DNA of 64,000 bases from Brachionus manjavacas (GCA_019054805.1 JAHQIY010000002.1:1612001-1676000); one strand, 5' to 3'. Shown: positions 24,350-41,620, counted from the first letter of the stretch. The notes: generated from the letters alone by a model not told the origin. Numbers and translations are program-made.

Positions 24350-25034
24350 TTGTCATGTTTTTGAATATTTTAAAATAAACAAATAATAGTCAACTTTGGC
24401 TCATAATTTTCCGAATTCTTTTTATATATAAAAATAAAATTATTTTTTTTTAATCAATAATACTTAATAAAAATTTAAAACAACACTCAATATTTTGTTT
24501 TAAGATAAGTTAAATTGAAAAATAAAATAATCAAAAATATTTTTATTTATCTGAAGTCTTTTAGAGATATTTTTTTGCAAAATACAATTGATTTAATTGA
24601 TATTAAAATCATTTCATATATCATTTTATCTTTTAGAAAATCTTGATTAAATTAGGATTATTATTAAATGGGTATTTATATGTTAATTATTAGGGTGTAA
24701 AAATAAATATTTTTTGGGTATTTATTTTTTGTCAAAATTACTACAAAAAAAATAAAAACTGGATACAGAAAAATTATAACTGAATATTATAAAAATGATT
24801 ATTGAATAGTATAAAATTTAGTATTGGGTATAAGAAAAATTCGAACACTTGAATATAAAAATTCAAAATCCTCCGTTTTTTTTTGAACTTACTCCTAATC
24901 CAAAAGGATGGAAAGCTCTTTCTTTATCATTAGTATATTTTCTACAATTAGTATAGGGAATTCTTTCCAAACTAGTTTGTAAGTTGCATCTGAGTGAAAA
25001 TGAGTAGACATCATATAGTTATTTAATAATCTTA
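24350..25034. other. AT-rich stretch, nothing recognised
   Basis: It follows the mannosidase stop and should contain its 3' UTR; AATAAA-like signals occur just after the stop, near 24374. No other feature could be supported. Confidence 0.45.
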
Positions 25035-25143
25035 TTAATTAGAAAAAAATAGTAAATTTAGCATCTTTTTAGCTGTATTATATTTGGTGCATTTTGACCC
25101 TTTCTTTTCTATACTGTTTTCTGCATCATCGGGGTTGTCAAAT

Positions 25144-25492
25144 GTTTGAATCAGAGTTGTAAAAGTCTCAAAATAAAGTCCAAGTCCGGACTTTAAATTT
25201 TTTTTTTTTAAAAAGTCCACTTATTTTTAATTTGCTAGATCAGACTTTATATCAAAAAATTTATACTCTTGGGTTGTCTAATGCAAATATATTTTCTTAT
25301 TTCAGAATTTTCTAGCAATTTTAGCATAAAAGTTTTCACAATTCTTCTTCAGTATACAAAATTTTTAAAGTCCAGACTTGGAATTTTGAAAAAAAACTAT
25401 AAAATAAAAGTAATTGGCTCGGACTTTTGAAAAAATAAATAAAGTCCGGACTTGGACTTAACTTGAGACTTTTAAACAATTCTGGTTTGATT
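25144..25492. mobile_element. hAT-type MITE, 333 bp
   Basis: The element spans 25152-25484. The left end reads CAGAGTTGTAAAAGTCTCAA and continues to AAGTCCAAGTCCGGACTTTA. The right end in reverse complement reads CAGAATTGTTTAAAAGTCTC and again AAGTCCAAGTCCGGACTTTA. It is flanked by GTTTGAAT (25144-25151) and GTTTGATT (25485-25492), an 8-bp target duplication with one mismatch. A CAG start and 8-bp duplication fit hAT. The AAGTCCGGACTT palindrome sits inside both ends. No coding capacity. Confidence 0.72.
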
Positions 25493-25600
25493 AATTTTCC
25501 AAGTGGGCATTTTTCTTTTCTTCTTTTAAGATTCATGGACTGTTTTCTCCGTCTCAACATCGGTTTCCTCCTGACTGCTGTATTATTATGGCGCAAGAAT
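25493..25600 (-). other. Coding-like fragment interrupted by the MITE
   Basis: On the minus strand, sequence on both sides of the MITE is less A+T-rich and mutually similar: CCGATG..GA..AGAAAACAGT followed by GAAAAGAAA and AAAATGC appears right of the MITE (25508-25560) and again left of it (about 25090-25136). It may be two copies of a short repeated coding unit from an unidentified gene or transposon. No product is proposed. Confidence 0.3.
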
Positions 25601-26084
25601 TTTTTTGCGTAATATATTTATTAATTTATTTACGTAATAATTATTCTTTTCCTTGTTGATATAATAATTTAAAATTTATAATCATTAATATGAACATTTA
25701 GATTGTTTTTGTTTGAATAATTAACCACTAAGATAAATTAATACTCTAAATGAATTATTATACACTCATTTTACAATTATGCTCAATTAAAATTAAATTA
25801 TTTTTTTTAAATTTCTTATTCGTCTTATAAATTAAAAAACAAAATATTATTTACATTGGGCTGAAAAGAAGGACTTTCTGAATTGACCCGAATCTTTTTT
25901 AAAAAAAAATTTTTTTTTACATTTTCAAACAATTAAGAATTATTATTGTTATTATTTAATAACACTCTTTCAATATTTTAAGCACTCAAATTATTTATCT
26001 AATATCCAAATTAATTTTTAGCTAAATACCCAATTGTATTAATAAATACCCATTTAAATACTAGCCATTAATTTATCAGTCGTT

Positions 26085-27215
26085 AAATTTTTTAGCTTTT
26101 TTAATCTTTTTATTTTCCTTATTCACTCCTTGTGGAGTATTGGGTAATTTTCACTTCCATACATCAGTGATGCTTTTACTATGTGTTTTTTTTAGCAAAT
26201 CTATTCTTAATGCCTCTGTGTGTTCCCAACGCTTTACTGATTGTGCTACTTAGGTATGTGAATTCATTTACACACTCGATTGGTGTACCATCGATGGTGA
26301 TCGGGGTATCCAATTTGGTATTTTGCATATAACTTTCGTTTTGGCCACATTTATTTCGGGCCCGGTCGGTTTAGCGTTGTTCGCCAACTCTTTTTCTTAT
26401 TGTTGCAGAATCACGCTAAACTCGAATTTCTCATAAGAGTTTTATCAAGTTAACTTTCTCCTGTGGCAGGCCATAGGATCTTAATATGGCTCACAAGGTT
26501 TCTCTGTGTATGCTATCAAAGGCTTTCTTCAAGTCAATGAAGTTAAGATACAGGGGGCTATTCCATTTTAAAACTTTGTTCTATGATGTTATTAAGTGCA
26601 AATATCTGGTCTATGCATCCTGGACCTCGTCTAAATCCTGCTTGTTCTTCTCTAAGTATAATATCCAAGTAGTTCCTGATTCTTTCCATTATTATGCTGC
26701 AGAACGCCTTGCTTGCTATTGGTAACAGTGTAATTCCTCGCCAATTGTCACAAATCATTTTGTTACCTTTCTTAGGGAGCTTGACTATTAGGCCTTTTGA
26801 CCAGTCCTCTGGTATAATTTCTTGCCGCCATATCTTTCTAGAGAGGTCTTGTAATATCCCTATTGTGATCCTACAGTCAGCTTCCAACATTTTTGCTGTG
26901 ACTCCGTCAATAACCGGGACTTTTCTGTTTTTCAGAGCCTTTATCGCAGCTTCTATTTCTTATAGGCTTTGCACTTAAGTGCTCAACCCATCTTTATCCT
27001 TGATCTTTTATAGTCGTTAGGATACGACCCTTTTTGTCTTTCACTAATGCTGTTCTTTTCTGTGAAGAACTACATATCGAATTAGTGATCTTGTGTAATT
27101 TATGTAGGTCCCAATAAATAACACACATAAATTATTGTGTGTAATTTATGAAGCATTTTCCTTTTGATTTCTTCTCTTTCAGCTATCAGTGCCCATGTCT
27201 CGTCGGATATCCATC
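26085..27215 (-). mobile_element. RTE-like LINE fragment with reverse transcriptase blocks
   Basis: Minus-strand reading gives WISDETWALIAEREEIKRK (linker), then EIEAAIKALKNRKVP, an open stretch at 26890-26558 with IPEDWSKGLIVKLPKKGNK, DNWRGITLLPIASKAF and LREEQAGFRRGPGCIDQIFA, then PLYLNFIDFKKAFDSI (motif A). The NWRGITLL and EQAGFR.GRGC.DQI blocks are characteristic of RTE-type and related LINEs. Stops and frame changes occur on both sides of the open stretch. A short repeat of TGTGTAATTTATG near 27090-27155 marks a local duplication. The element is 5' truncated at about 27215. Confidence 0.72.
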
Positions 27216-27371
27216 CAATTAAATAATATAAAAATAATCAATAATAAAAATAGTAGTGATTTTAGTTAGAATAGCATCTAAAATTTTAAATAAAAATTTT
27301 TTTTTGAATATTTTTTAAAAAGTGTCGTATTTTCATATCTCTCAAGACTTTTACGCATTTGTCTGTTGTTT

Positions 27372-27715
27372 TAACGCAATTATCCGAATTTAGTGACATG
27401 TTACAAAATCAAATAATGACATGAAACTAAAAAATGAGCGCTGGTTTTAAAACGAGTAATGTTAAATTTTAATTACAAATCTTAAAAATGAATAAATTTG
27501 ACCCATGTTAAAAAAAACATCCGACATAGTTAAAAAACATAGTTAATTCAATTTTCATTTTTAGAATTTTATATAAGCTTTGACAATTGTTAATAATTTT
27601 AAAATGTGTTCACTTTTTTTACATGTCACTAAAATTGAATTTTTATTTTTTTTAAAACAGTGCTCAATTTTGAATAACATGTCACTAAAATAGAGAACTC
27701 TATTTTAAAGTCTAA
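27372..27715. mobile_element. Second, degenerate copy of the TAACG MITE
   Basis: It begins TAACGCAATTATCCGAATTT and AGTGACATG, as in the copy at 21961. Near 27680-27715 it shares CATGTCACTAAAATAGAG and ACTCTATTTTAAAG with that copy. The middle is expanded by about 200 bases and the right terminal repeat is no longer recognisable. Confidence 0.5.
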
Positions 27716-27798
27716 ATTTTTTAAAATTAAAATCAGACTGGTCCTTATATTAAAATTAAAAGCAATATTTAAAAAATGTGACTTGTTAGTTGTAAAAA

Positions 27799-28005
27799 AT
27801 GTCCGACACTCTTTGTGAAAAACGAATCAAAGTTTGCAAAAATCTGCAGTTGTCAGGTAATTCATTGCTTTTGGAGTTCAGTAAATTTTGGCAAGATATT
27901 AGGGATAAAAAAAGGAAGATAAATGAACTGGATGGCGATTTTCTCACGAGGATTCAGCAAAAAATTTATATCAAGAGGCTCGCCAGTCAACTCTGGATAC
28001 TATAA
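27799..28005 (+). CDS. Small unidentified open reading frame, 68 aa
   Basis: An uninterrupted 68-codon frame with a balanced composition (starts MSDTLCEKRIKVCKNLQLSG; later DGDFLTRIQQKIYIKR). It has no signal peptide, membrane segment or motif that I recognise. It lies between a decayed MITE and the 3' end of NEDD4, so it may be a transposon scrap. Kept only because its composition differs from the surrounding noise. Confidence 0.2.
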   Translation: MSDTLCEKRIKVCKNLQLSGNSLLLEFSKFWQDIRDKKRKINELDGDFLTRIQQKIYIKRLASQLWIL

Positions 28006-28579
28006 AAAGAAACGGCTTGAACCATTGACTGAAAAAATAACCGAAAACTATTTTTTACTGATCACTTTTAAAAGTGTTTCAATGATCACAATAGATTATT
28101 AATAATAAAATTGATGAAATAGTAAACGAAGTCCCATTAGTACATCTTTAATTAGTACATTTTTTCCTTTTCAACTATTTAAATAAGCAATAATTGAAAA
28201 TGAGCGTAAAGTGATAAAGAAAATTTTCCATTTATTTTATTTAGATAAAATTTTTTTTACATTTTACTTCCTGATTTTGTTTCCAACATTTTAAAAAGTG
28301 TAAATTTAGTAATGTTAAAAAATTTCGCTTGATTAAATAAGAAAGCTCCAATTTTTTTAGTTGTTTTTTTAACACCATTTAGAATAAATAGAAATTTTCC
28401 TAAATTTATTTATTAATTACAATTTGAAAATGTCGGGAGTTTTTTGTTAGCCGAAACTAAAATGTTTATTAATTGGATTTTAAAAAAATATATGTTAAAA
28501 AATTAATGAATATATAAATTAAATTAAAAAATCATTTTAATATGACGATATTTAACAATTAATTTTAATTAAAATTCAC

Positions 28580-33623
<5,044 letters not shown>

Positions 33624-35855
33624 ATATAGATACTGATTTTATTTTTGAGTTTTAAATAAATTTATTTAATTCTAAAAACTAAAAAAAATCATGATTGATA
33701 AAAATAAGGTTTTCTCTTAGCAATTTAAAGCTTTATGTAATGTGTTTTAATTTCAAAATCAGCTTTTAGGCAAAAATATGAGCAAATAATAAATTTTTTC
33801 TCCTTTATTTACTAATAAAAAAATTAAAAATTTTCTCTTTTTTTCCAACTATCATAAATTATTAACATGAATTTTAATTTCAACTCGCCTATGATCTATA
33901 CTACTTAGCAAAAAAAAATTTTTGAAAAAAATTATTTCCATTATTTAAATTTTTTATTAAAATAAATTATAATTATATTCAAAAAATAAAATCCATTTTA
34001 GTGATATCGTATTTTTGTCTTAAACTAGCCTCGTGATTTTTGATTAGAAATTAATCTTCGACTTTGAAACCAATGCGTGACAGCAAAAAATTAGTCAATT
34101 TAAGATAAATTAATCCTAGATTTTCCAATTAAATCTTTATTTTAATTTTTTTCACTTGATGAAAATACTTCTATAATTTTCGCTTATAAAGTAGTTAAAG
34201 TAACGTCTATACTCTAACGATTAGAGTTCGTAATCAAATCTTACATGACTATAAATAAAATTATGCAAAACCTTGTTGAATAGATTTAAAATGCAAATTT
34301 ATAAATCAAATAAAAAAATATTAAAAAATTGTATTCTCACTTTAAAAATTGGAAAAGTCCAAAATTCATAAAATAATTCTCACTTGAACAAAACTACAAA
34401 ATTTTCGATAGTTTTGCTTAAAATTTACATAAGAATTTAAATGAAGGAATTCTATTTGGATCAGAAAATGTTAAACAATCGCACATAAAAAGGTAATTTA
34501 CGTAAATGTTATAAAATTAGAAATAAATTTTTTTCGGTCTCTAATGCTAAGAGATTTAATTTAAGAGTATTTTTTATAAAATATTCAAAAAATTTTTCAA
34601 TGCAAAAGATAATTTTAAGTCTTATCTATGCAGATTTGATTTAGATGTAAAAAATATTTCTATCAAGTTTAAAGTTTACGCTTCACTACACACACGAATA
34701 GTCAAAAATTTAAACTCTATGTATTAATTAGTTTTTTATAGAATATTTTAATTTTTAAAAAATATTTAGCTTCTCTTTGACTGATAAACAGTATCCTTGA
34801 TATCATTTAATTACCTTAAACAAAGTTTATTTTCGCATTTAAAATTATTTAAAAAGACTTTGAATGACTCAAAAATTTTCAATGAAAAATTATTATCATT
34901 GCTAATAGCAAAAAAAATAGATAATAATATTCTTCTAATTAAAAAAGATCTCTTTTCTTAAAAGTAATTATTACTTGGTACCAAAAAAAATAAGTGATTA
35001 ATATTGTTTTTAATATTAAAAACGAATAAGGGTGAGCAACAAAAAAATATCGCTTACTTTTTTCTCAATTAGATTTAAGAGAATTTCTCTAGTTCCAAAA
35101 ATAAAATTAAACGAAAAAAACTGAATTGTTTTTTCTAAATAAATATCCGAAGCTGTTTACTCTAGAATTTTAGCTTTTTCTTTTTTAATTTCTTTAACAA
35201 TCTATTAATTTTGAACATTTATTAAAAATATTAGTTTTTACTATATTATTTTAAAAAATTAATTGAACAAAATATTAAATCTAAACAAGTATTTAATTTA
35301 AATAATTACTGTAATACCTAAATAGTCATATTATTAATTTATTTAATAATGAAAAAATTGAGACAATTTCTCAAAAATGAAAAATGTCATGTCATTAATA
35401 GTCTCAGATATTCTCACTTTTAATAAAATTTATGAAATTTAAATTCGTATAGTAAAAATTTAAAAAAAATTCCAAATGATGTAAAGAAATTTACGGCCTT
35501 TAACTAAAAACAAAAATCATTGATGGAATCTGACGGAGGTTATTAGACTCGAAATTAATATGTCTTAAAATAAAAAAAAAATTAAATTATTTAATTTTTG
35601 TGGAAATTCCCAGAAAAAAATTTTAAATTCATTCTTCAATTGAATATGAATAAAATTCTAATAAATACCATTAGAATATTTTCTTTTTAGAATAAAAATA
35701 TTTTCCAAACTCTAGTAAGTAAACCTTATTAGAAATAATTTTTGCTTCAATATAAAAAATTTGAATAATGCAATCTACTCTTAAGCGTTCAGCTTGTTTA
35801 TACATTATTTTACTAAAAATTTTATAATTTGATCTGTAAGGACCAAAAGTTGAGT
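33624..35855. other. 2.2-kb AT-rich intergenic region
   Basis: It separates the divergent NEDD4 and NDUFA13 genes, so it should contain both promoters. Stops are dense in all frames, and no repeat, RNA gene or specific regulatory site was recognised. Confidence 0.5.
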
Positions 35856-36415
35856 ATGTCGAGACCAGTAACATACAAACAGGACATGCCTCCTCCGGGA
35901 GGATATGCATCTATTACATACAAAAAAGTTCCAACTTGGTCTCCAAAACGTAAGCTAGATTAACTTTTAATAATTAAAGATTCAAAATTTAACAAAGCGT
36001 ATGGAATCGCGGCCTGTCTGGCTCTAATAGTACCAATCGGAATCTGGGACTACCGAAGACGTAGGGACGCTGCTCTGTAAGCATTCAGTTTCCTTATTTT
36101 TTGGTTACATCGTATTCTTAATTTGATAGGAAAAATTTGATCGAAGATGACGAAGGCCGTCAAGCTTTGGAACCATTGATGGAGGCTGAGACAGACCGCT
36201 TAGTCTTATGGCAAATGAGGCGAAACCGAGACGAAGAAAATGAATTGATGAAAGATGTGCCTGGCTGGGTTACCGGTACATGGTTTGGTGAATCAATGTA
36301 TAAAACAAATCCGAATTTTGACAAATGGATTCAGCCAACATTCGTCGAAACTTATGCTCACACTAGATCAAGAGACATGCACCGACATATGTACGACAGA
36401 AACAGAATAGCTTGA
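35856..36415 (+). CDS. NDUFA13: NADH dehydrogenase 1 alpha subcomplex subunit 13 (GRIM-19), 158 aa, three exons
   Basis: Accessory subunit of mitochondrial complex I, anchored in the inner membrane by one helix. Exons 35856-35949, 35980-36076 and 36130-36415 close to 159 codons; the human protein is 144 aa. Family marks: KQDMPPPGGYASITYKKVP near the start, the membrane helix GIAACLALIVPIGIWDY followed by RRRRDA, then EDDEGRQALEPLMEAETDR and MKDVPGWVTGTWFGESMYKT. AATAAA-type signals follow the stop near 36438-36450. METTL16 starts 182 bp after the stop on the same strand. Introns are 30 and 53 nt. Confidence 0.94.
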
Positions 36416-36597
36416 GTTTTTCGACTTTTAATGCCAAAAAATAAAATAAAGATTTTAAATTCGGATTTAAAATTAGACTCTGATCTAAATAAAGCTTATT
36501 CAAACCTTTATTAACTAAGTCAATTTTGTTTAAGAGTCATAAATGTCTCTTTAAGCCATTTGATTCTTGTGATGCCATGTTTTGCCTATTTTTAAGA

Positions 36598-38563
36598 ATG
36601 GCTCTTAACAAATACATGCATCCGCGAAATCCCTTTTTCAAAAATCCTCCAGATTTTTTCAAGCTTGCCAAAATGTATCCCGAATTGTCTAAATATTGTA
36701 AATTTGAAAGCGATTCAAAATGCTCAATTGACTTTAAAGATCCCTTCGCATTGAAATCGCTTAGTTGTACACTTTTAAAAGATTTATATGGTAAGTTAAA
36801 ACAACTTAATATTCAACTAATTAAGATAATTGTTTAGGTTTTTATCTTTAATTAAAAGACAAAAAAAGAATTTTTAATTCGTATTGAGTGTTAAATGCAT
36901 TTAAATACTAAATTAAATAATCAGAAATTTAAATTTAATTGCGGCAAAAAGTTCTAGTTTATTTGATTGAGTCTGAAAGATTTTAATAAAAATTAAGTTT
37001 AAATTGATTTGATTGATGATTTGAATAAAATTTAAATATTAGTTGAACAATTCAGGCTATTTAGCTTTTTTGATCCTTTTTAATTTATTCAAATAGAGTT
37101 TTTTATTCTTGGAAAATTAAGATTTTTTTTGCTTTGACAGTAAATAAATTTTATTTACTCATTTTAATTTTTGATCATTTTTAATTGAGAAAAATTTAAA
37201 GGATTGACAGTTGAAATGCCAACTGACCATTTGATACCCAGAGTACCACAGCGAATAAATTACATCCTTTGGCTTGAAGATTTATTAGAAAAACCACTGA
37301 ATTGTGTCGGAATAGACATTGGTACAAGACTTTGACTCTAATGATTTATTTTAATCACTAATTTTTCAATTAGGCTGTGGAACTTGCTGCATTTATGGAC
37401 TAATTGCTTGCTCTCTGAACAAAAATTGGCAGCTAGTGTGCAGTGAAATAAGTGATGAAAATATTAGCTGGTCAAAAAAAAACATTTCTAATAATGATCT
37501 TCAAGATAAAATTCATGGTAGTATACAAAGATAAATAAGATTAAAGTTAAGAATTTTTCAGTTGTTAAAGTGGATGAGAAGACTATTTTGTTGGATTTAA
37601 TTTTCAAAATAGATCAAGATAAAAATATGCCTGGACATTTAGGTAGCATTGATTTTATAATGTGCAATCCGCCATTTTTTTCAAACGAATCTGAGCATCT
37701 CGGACAGTCCAAGACCCGCAAACTTGATAAGCGACCAAAGCCTAGTTCGATCAATACAGGCCAACTTCACGAATCAGTTTACAATGGAGGTGAGACTGTT
37801 TTCATTAAAAAAATTATAGATGAAAGTTTAGAAATCGGCACTCGCATTAAGTAAATATTTTTATTCTCGGAATTCATTAAATAAAATTTTAGAATTTTTA
37901 CGACTATGATGGGAAAAAAGTCAAGCTTGAATGATATCAAAAGCTATTTGGTTAATGAAAAAAAAATTACTAACATAAGTAGTACCCAATTTTGCCAAGG
38001 TCACACAATGAGATGGGCGATTGCTTGGAGTTTTGATGCAAAACAATTAAAAGAGTTTAATTATAAAAAATTGGTTGAACAAGAAATTTTAAAACCTCGA
38101 TTTCCCAAACCCTTAAAGCTAATCATTAACAAAAATTTAGCCGAGATTATGAATATCACAAGTAAACTCGATGCTTATGAGTTTGTTAGAGAATTTGTAC
38201 TTATAAATTTAAAAGTAATCAAAAATATTAATTAAAAAATAATAGTTATTTATTTTTTAATTAAAGTTTGAAATTGAGCGTGAAGATAAAGATCTGGGAA
38301 AAATAATATTTTTTGTTAAAGAAAAAACATGGACAAATAGAAAAGAAAGACGGAAACAAGCTAAATGTGGAAATATGACTAATTCAAAGGAACTAGAAGA
38401 AAAATTTAAATTTGTTTGTCAGATTGATCTTTTATCTAATGAAAATATTGAGATAAAATTAAATCTTGCTCGAGATATAAAAAATTTTAAGCTAAAAAAT
38501 TATTTAAATGAAATATACGAATTTCTAAAAAATCATTGGAAAAATACAAAATTTAAAAAATAA
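36598..38563 (+). CDS. METTL16: RNA N6-adenosine methyltransferase METTL16, 454 aa, six exons
   Basis: SAM-dependent m6A writer for U6 snRNA and, in vertebrates, MAT2A hairpins. Exons 36598-36790, 37202-37321, 37374-37517, 37562-37850, 37893-38214 and 38267-38563 close to 455 codons. Start: MALNKYMHPRNPFFKNPPDF (compare MALSKSMHARN), followed by DFKDPFALKSLSCTLLKD. The SAM site is GIDIGCGTCCIYGL and the catalytic motif is MCNPPFF, where NPPF is the base-binding signature. FCQGHTMRWAIAWSF is another family block. The part from about residue 355 (EREDKDLGKIIFFVKEKTW, NRKERRKQ) resembles the start of the C-terminal vertebrate conserved region but ends early; human METTL16 is 562 aa. An in-frame upstream ATG at 36526 exists but is less likely because conservation starts at 36598. 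A shadow copy of the 411-nt first intron holds nothing. Confidence 0.93.
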
Positions 38564-38928
38564 AAACATATTGTTTTAAAAAAATTGAGTTTTGGGCAAC
38601 TCGGTGATCAAATATTCACCACAGAATCTTTCGTAAAATTGGTAATAAAAAAATTAAAAAGTATGATTTTTTTGTATACAGCAATTTTTTTTAAAGTCTA
38701 CAAAAGAATAAATTATAAGTTCTGATTTCTAGAATAATAAGAATTTTATATTTTTTGCCCTTTGAAATAATACTTCTTATTGATTGTCCATTAGTTTTTC
38801 ACTATGCTTCTAATGATGACCAAAATAAGCAAAAAACCTACGACTCAAAGATTTTTTATTAAAGTTCTAAAGTACATATTTGCATTTATTTTTATTGAAT
38901 CAAAATTTTAATAATTAAAAAAGTTTAA

Positions 38929-39841
38929 TTAAACTTTGCATGGATCAACTGGACCAGTATTCAAATTGCAAAGGCCATTTCTTAAAAAAATACAATAAGG
39001 ATAAATATAATAAAAAAATCTAAATGAAAATAATTACGTGCAAGCTTTCCAGCAATTGTGATGCATAAATGTTTGGAACAGATGTTCTTCGCATCTGTGG
39101 GCATTCGAATTACAATAAGAGTCTCCCACTTTGTTAACACAAGGTGTCGGAGTGGTCAAAACAGGGTGTATTAAATCACATGGATTAATAATTGCACCGG
39201 GACATTGAGCTTGATTTGGATGAGGAAAAGTTATATGCAAAACACACAAATCGTGCAAACTAAGCAAATTTCTTTTCAGTAATTCATCAAAAATTTTTTT
39301 GGTTGCATCGCCCAAAGCTTCCTAAAAGAGATTTTTATGTTAATATGAGAATAAAAAAAAATTACTTGAAGAGTAGTGCCAGTGCCAGTAGATGTAATAG
39401 AAGATCCTCTGTCAGTGATTTGGACGCAGGCATCACCACACATTTTGATTCTCATAGGCCGACCAAATATTACAGTCTAGTGATTTTAGTTCAAATTTTT
39501 ATGTCAAAATAAAATTAATTTTTAAATTACGTCTTGATAATCGGTTGGCTTGAACAAACTTCCCAAAAGACCTTGAAAAAGATTGACTGCAAGCGAAGAT
39601 AGAGCTGTGGTCAAAATGCTCGTGGTTACTGGTTCGATTCTCGTATTCTATTTTTAATTGAATTAATTATTATATTTTTAGAATTTTTTTTAACTACTTG
39701 ACTCTTTTCATCCGAGCATTGAATGCAAAGAACTGAAATAGAAGCCAATAAGGCAGGTATTAATAAAGCTTGAATAAATTTTTTTAAATTGTTGATTAAT
39801 TAGACAAAAGATAATGAAAAATTACTTGATTTAAAATTCAT
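38929..39841 (-). CDS. Secreted cysteine-rich protein with ShK-like C-terminal module, 216 aa, six exons
   Basis: Exons (minus): 39841-39826, 39768-39698, 39647-39531, 39476-39366, 39321-39038 and 38980-38929, with phases closing to 217 codons. Joining exons 1 and 2 gives a signal peptide (MNFKSTLLIPALLASISVLC). The middle has a hydrophobic segment (LTTALSSLAVNLFQGLLGSL), then MRIKMCGDACVQITDRG, and a C-terminal part with CVNKVGDSYCNSNAHRC and HHNCWKACTNGLC. The last six cysteines are spaced C-x8-C-x6-C-x12-C-x3-C-x4-C, close to but not identical with the ShKT module. The cysteine-rich end and signal peptide imply secretion. No orthologue name is offered. The 16-nt first exon is inferred from phase and from the signal peptide it completes. 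A potassium-channel or toxin role is not implied. Confidence 0.7.
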
Positions 39842-41530
39842 CTCTTTTAAGGACTAATATCCTTGAGCTAGATTTATATAAATGAATTAATTTGAATTTC
39901 AACTAAGGCGAGAGTTTTATGTTTGAATCTACCATTTTATGAAACATCTGTAATTTTCTCTATTTTGCCAAACTATCGAACGCTAGTTTCTCAAATATTT
40001 TTGATAAACTTTTTAAATATTATTCAACAGAATTTAAATTTAAAAATTGACAATCACTTTTTTACCTCAATCTAGATAAAAATTAAGTTTATAGTCTTTT
40101 AACGACTAAAACCGACTCGATCAGAACAAAATATTAATGTCAAAAATGATGAAGTTGTGTAGATTATTAAATTATAATTCAATTTTTGTAGAAATTTTGT
40201 TACACAACGCAGAATATCTGAATCTCTCTGAAAATTGCACCTTCTAAAAAATATACAATGGTAAAATGGTAGATTTTTTAAGGGGAATGATTTGGGTTTA
40301 GTAACAATACTAAGCATTTGAACGATTTGATTTATCTTTTTATTATATTATTAGTTCTTTTTGGATTAAACTAAGTTCAAACTAATTAAATAAAAATTCA
40401 TAGTCTTCTTTTTAATAGATTAGATTATGAACTTGAACTTTTTTAATTAAAAAAAAACATGAAATAAATCATTTATTTAATATTAAAATTTTATTCGAAT
40501 CTTGAATTGGATTATAATTTAAAAAATAAGCGACTATTGGGTTCCAGGAATTACTGAAAGACTTTTTGCTGCTTTAATTTTCATAAATTAATAAAAAAAA
40601 CAAATGTAAAATATCTTTTAAACTTAAGATAAGGTCTAATTTTTTTTCATCATTTAATAATTAACCTGATCGTTTTTTGAAATTTAAAATTCTGAATATT
40701 TGAAAAAAAAAATTCTTTTATTCAAATATTAAAAAAACTTGCCAAAAGTTTTTGCCAAAAAATTTTTAAGTGGCTCCTATCAAAAAATGAAAAATTTTGG
40801 TTTCAATTTAATTGCAATTGATCAATTCAATCAAATAATGATCGAGGTGTTGTCAAAAATTTTTTTTATAAGACCGAGTGAAGAAAAATAATGATAGTCA
40901 CAAAGAATTCAAGTGTTTAAATTTAGAAAATTTGCATCTTATTGATTTCAAAATGCTGCTAAGTGAATTATGAGTGATATAAAAAAGTGAGAATATATGA
41001 AACTTAGCAATTTTGAAGAAAATTAAACTCTTTATGATAAATCATTTGGAATTTTTATTCGTCTCTCGTTTTTCAAATATTAGAAAAACATTTAAAGATC
41101 TTTTTTATTTAAGAACAAGAGTTCGATAGTTTATAATTTATTTGTTTCTTTAAAGAAAATTATATTATTGCATTTACAATCTATTAGTTTAAACAAACAA
41201 AATTTTTAAAATTATTCTTGAATCGATAAAGAATTTGAAGAGAATAATTCTTTAGACATTTTTTAAGATTAAATGTTTTTACTTTTATTTTGTTTTATTA
41301 ATTTGAACCAAAAAATGCAATAAAAAGTAATCTTGGTATTGCACCTTTTGAATGATCAAAATAATTTTTTTTTCAATTAATCCGCTAGAAGGTAAAGTTT
41401 CTAACAAAGCTTTTGGATTTTGCTTTTGGATTTCCTCTAAAAAGATGGTTGTTCCAAGTCATTAGTCAGAAGAAAATTTTTTAACATAAAAATTGAAAAG
41501 TTTATTCATTTTAAGTTTTTAAAATACGCT
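39842..41530. other. AT-rich intergenic region, nothing recognised
   Basis: About 1.7 kb upstream of the secreted-protein gene with no plausible exon. A 72-codon frame on the minus strand (40317-40099) has no coding character. Confidence 0.5.
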
Positions 41531-41535
41531 TTATA

Positions 41536-41620
41536 AACGGACTGAACCGATTTAAAACCGGTTTCATTTCAGGCCGGTTCTATAATCGGTCTGAAAATCA
41601 GAACCGGTCTACCAGCCCCA
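41536..41620. mobile_element. Orphan end of the CCGGTTT hAT-type family
   Basis: Its reverse complement begins TGGGGCTGGTAGACCGGTTC, matching the terminus TAGGGCTGGTAGACCGAC of the element at 14297, followed by several ACCGGTT/AACCGG motifs. The other end is missing, and the remaining A+T-rich sequence to the left does not show a second terminus. Confidence 0.6.

Noticed and set aside
36526-36597. Upstream in-frame ATG as the METTL16 start
   Set aside because: The added residues are not conserved, whereas MAL.K.MH.RN begins at 36598 as in other METTL16 proteins.
39303-39512. 69-aa plus-strand frame
   Set aside because: It lies antisense over two exons of the secreted-protein gene, whose splice phases and signal peptide are consistent.
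39625-39650. tRNA B-box-like TGGTTCGATTCTC
   Set aside because: It falls inside a coding exon of the secreted-protein gene, and no acceptor or anticodon stem pairs around it.
40099-40317. 72-aa minus-strand frame
   Set aside because: No homology or codon bias, and no polyadenylation or splice context.
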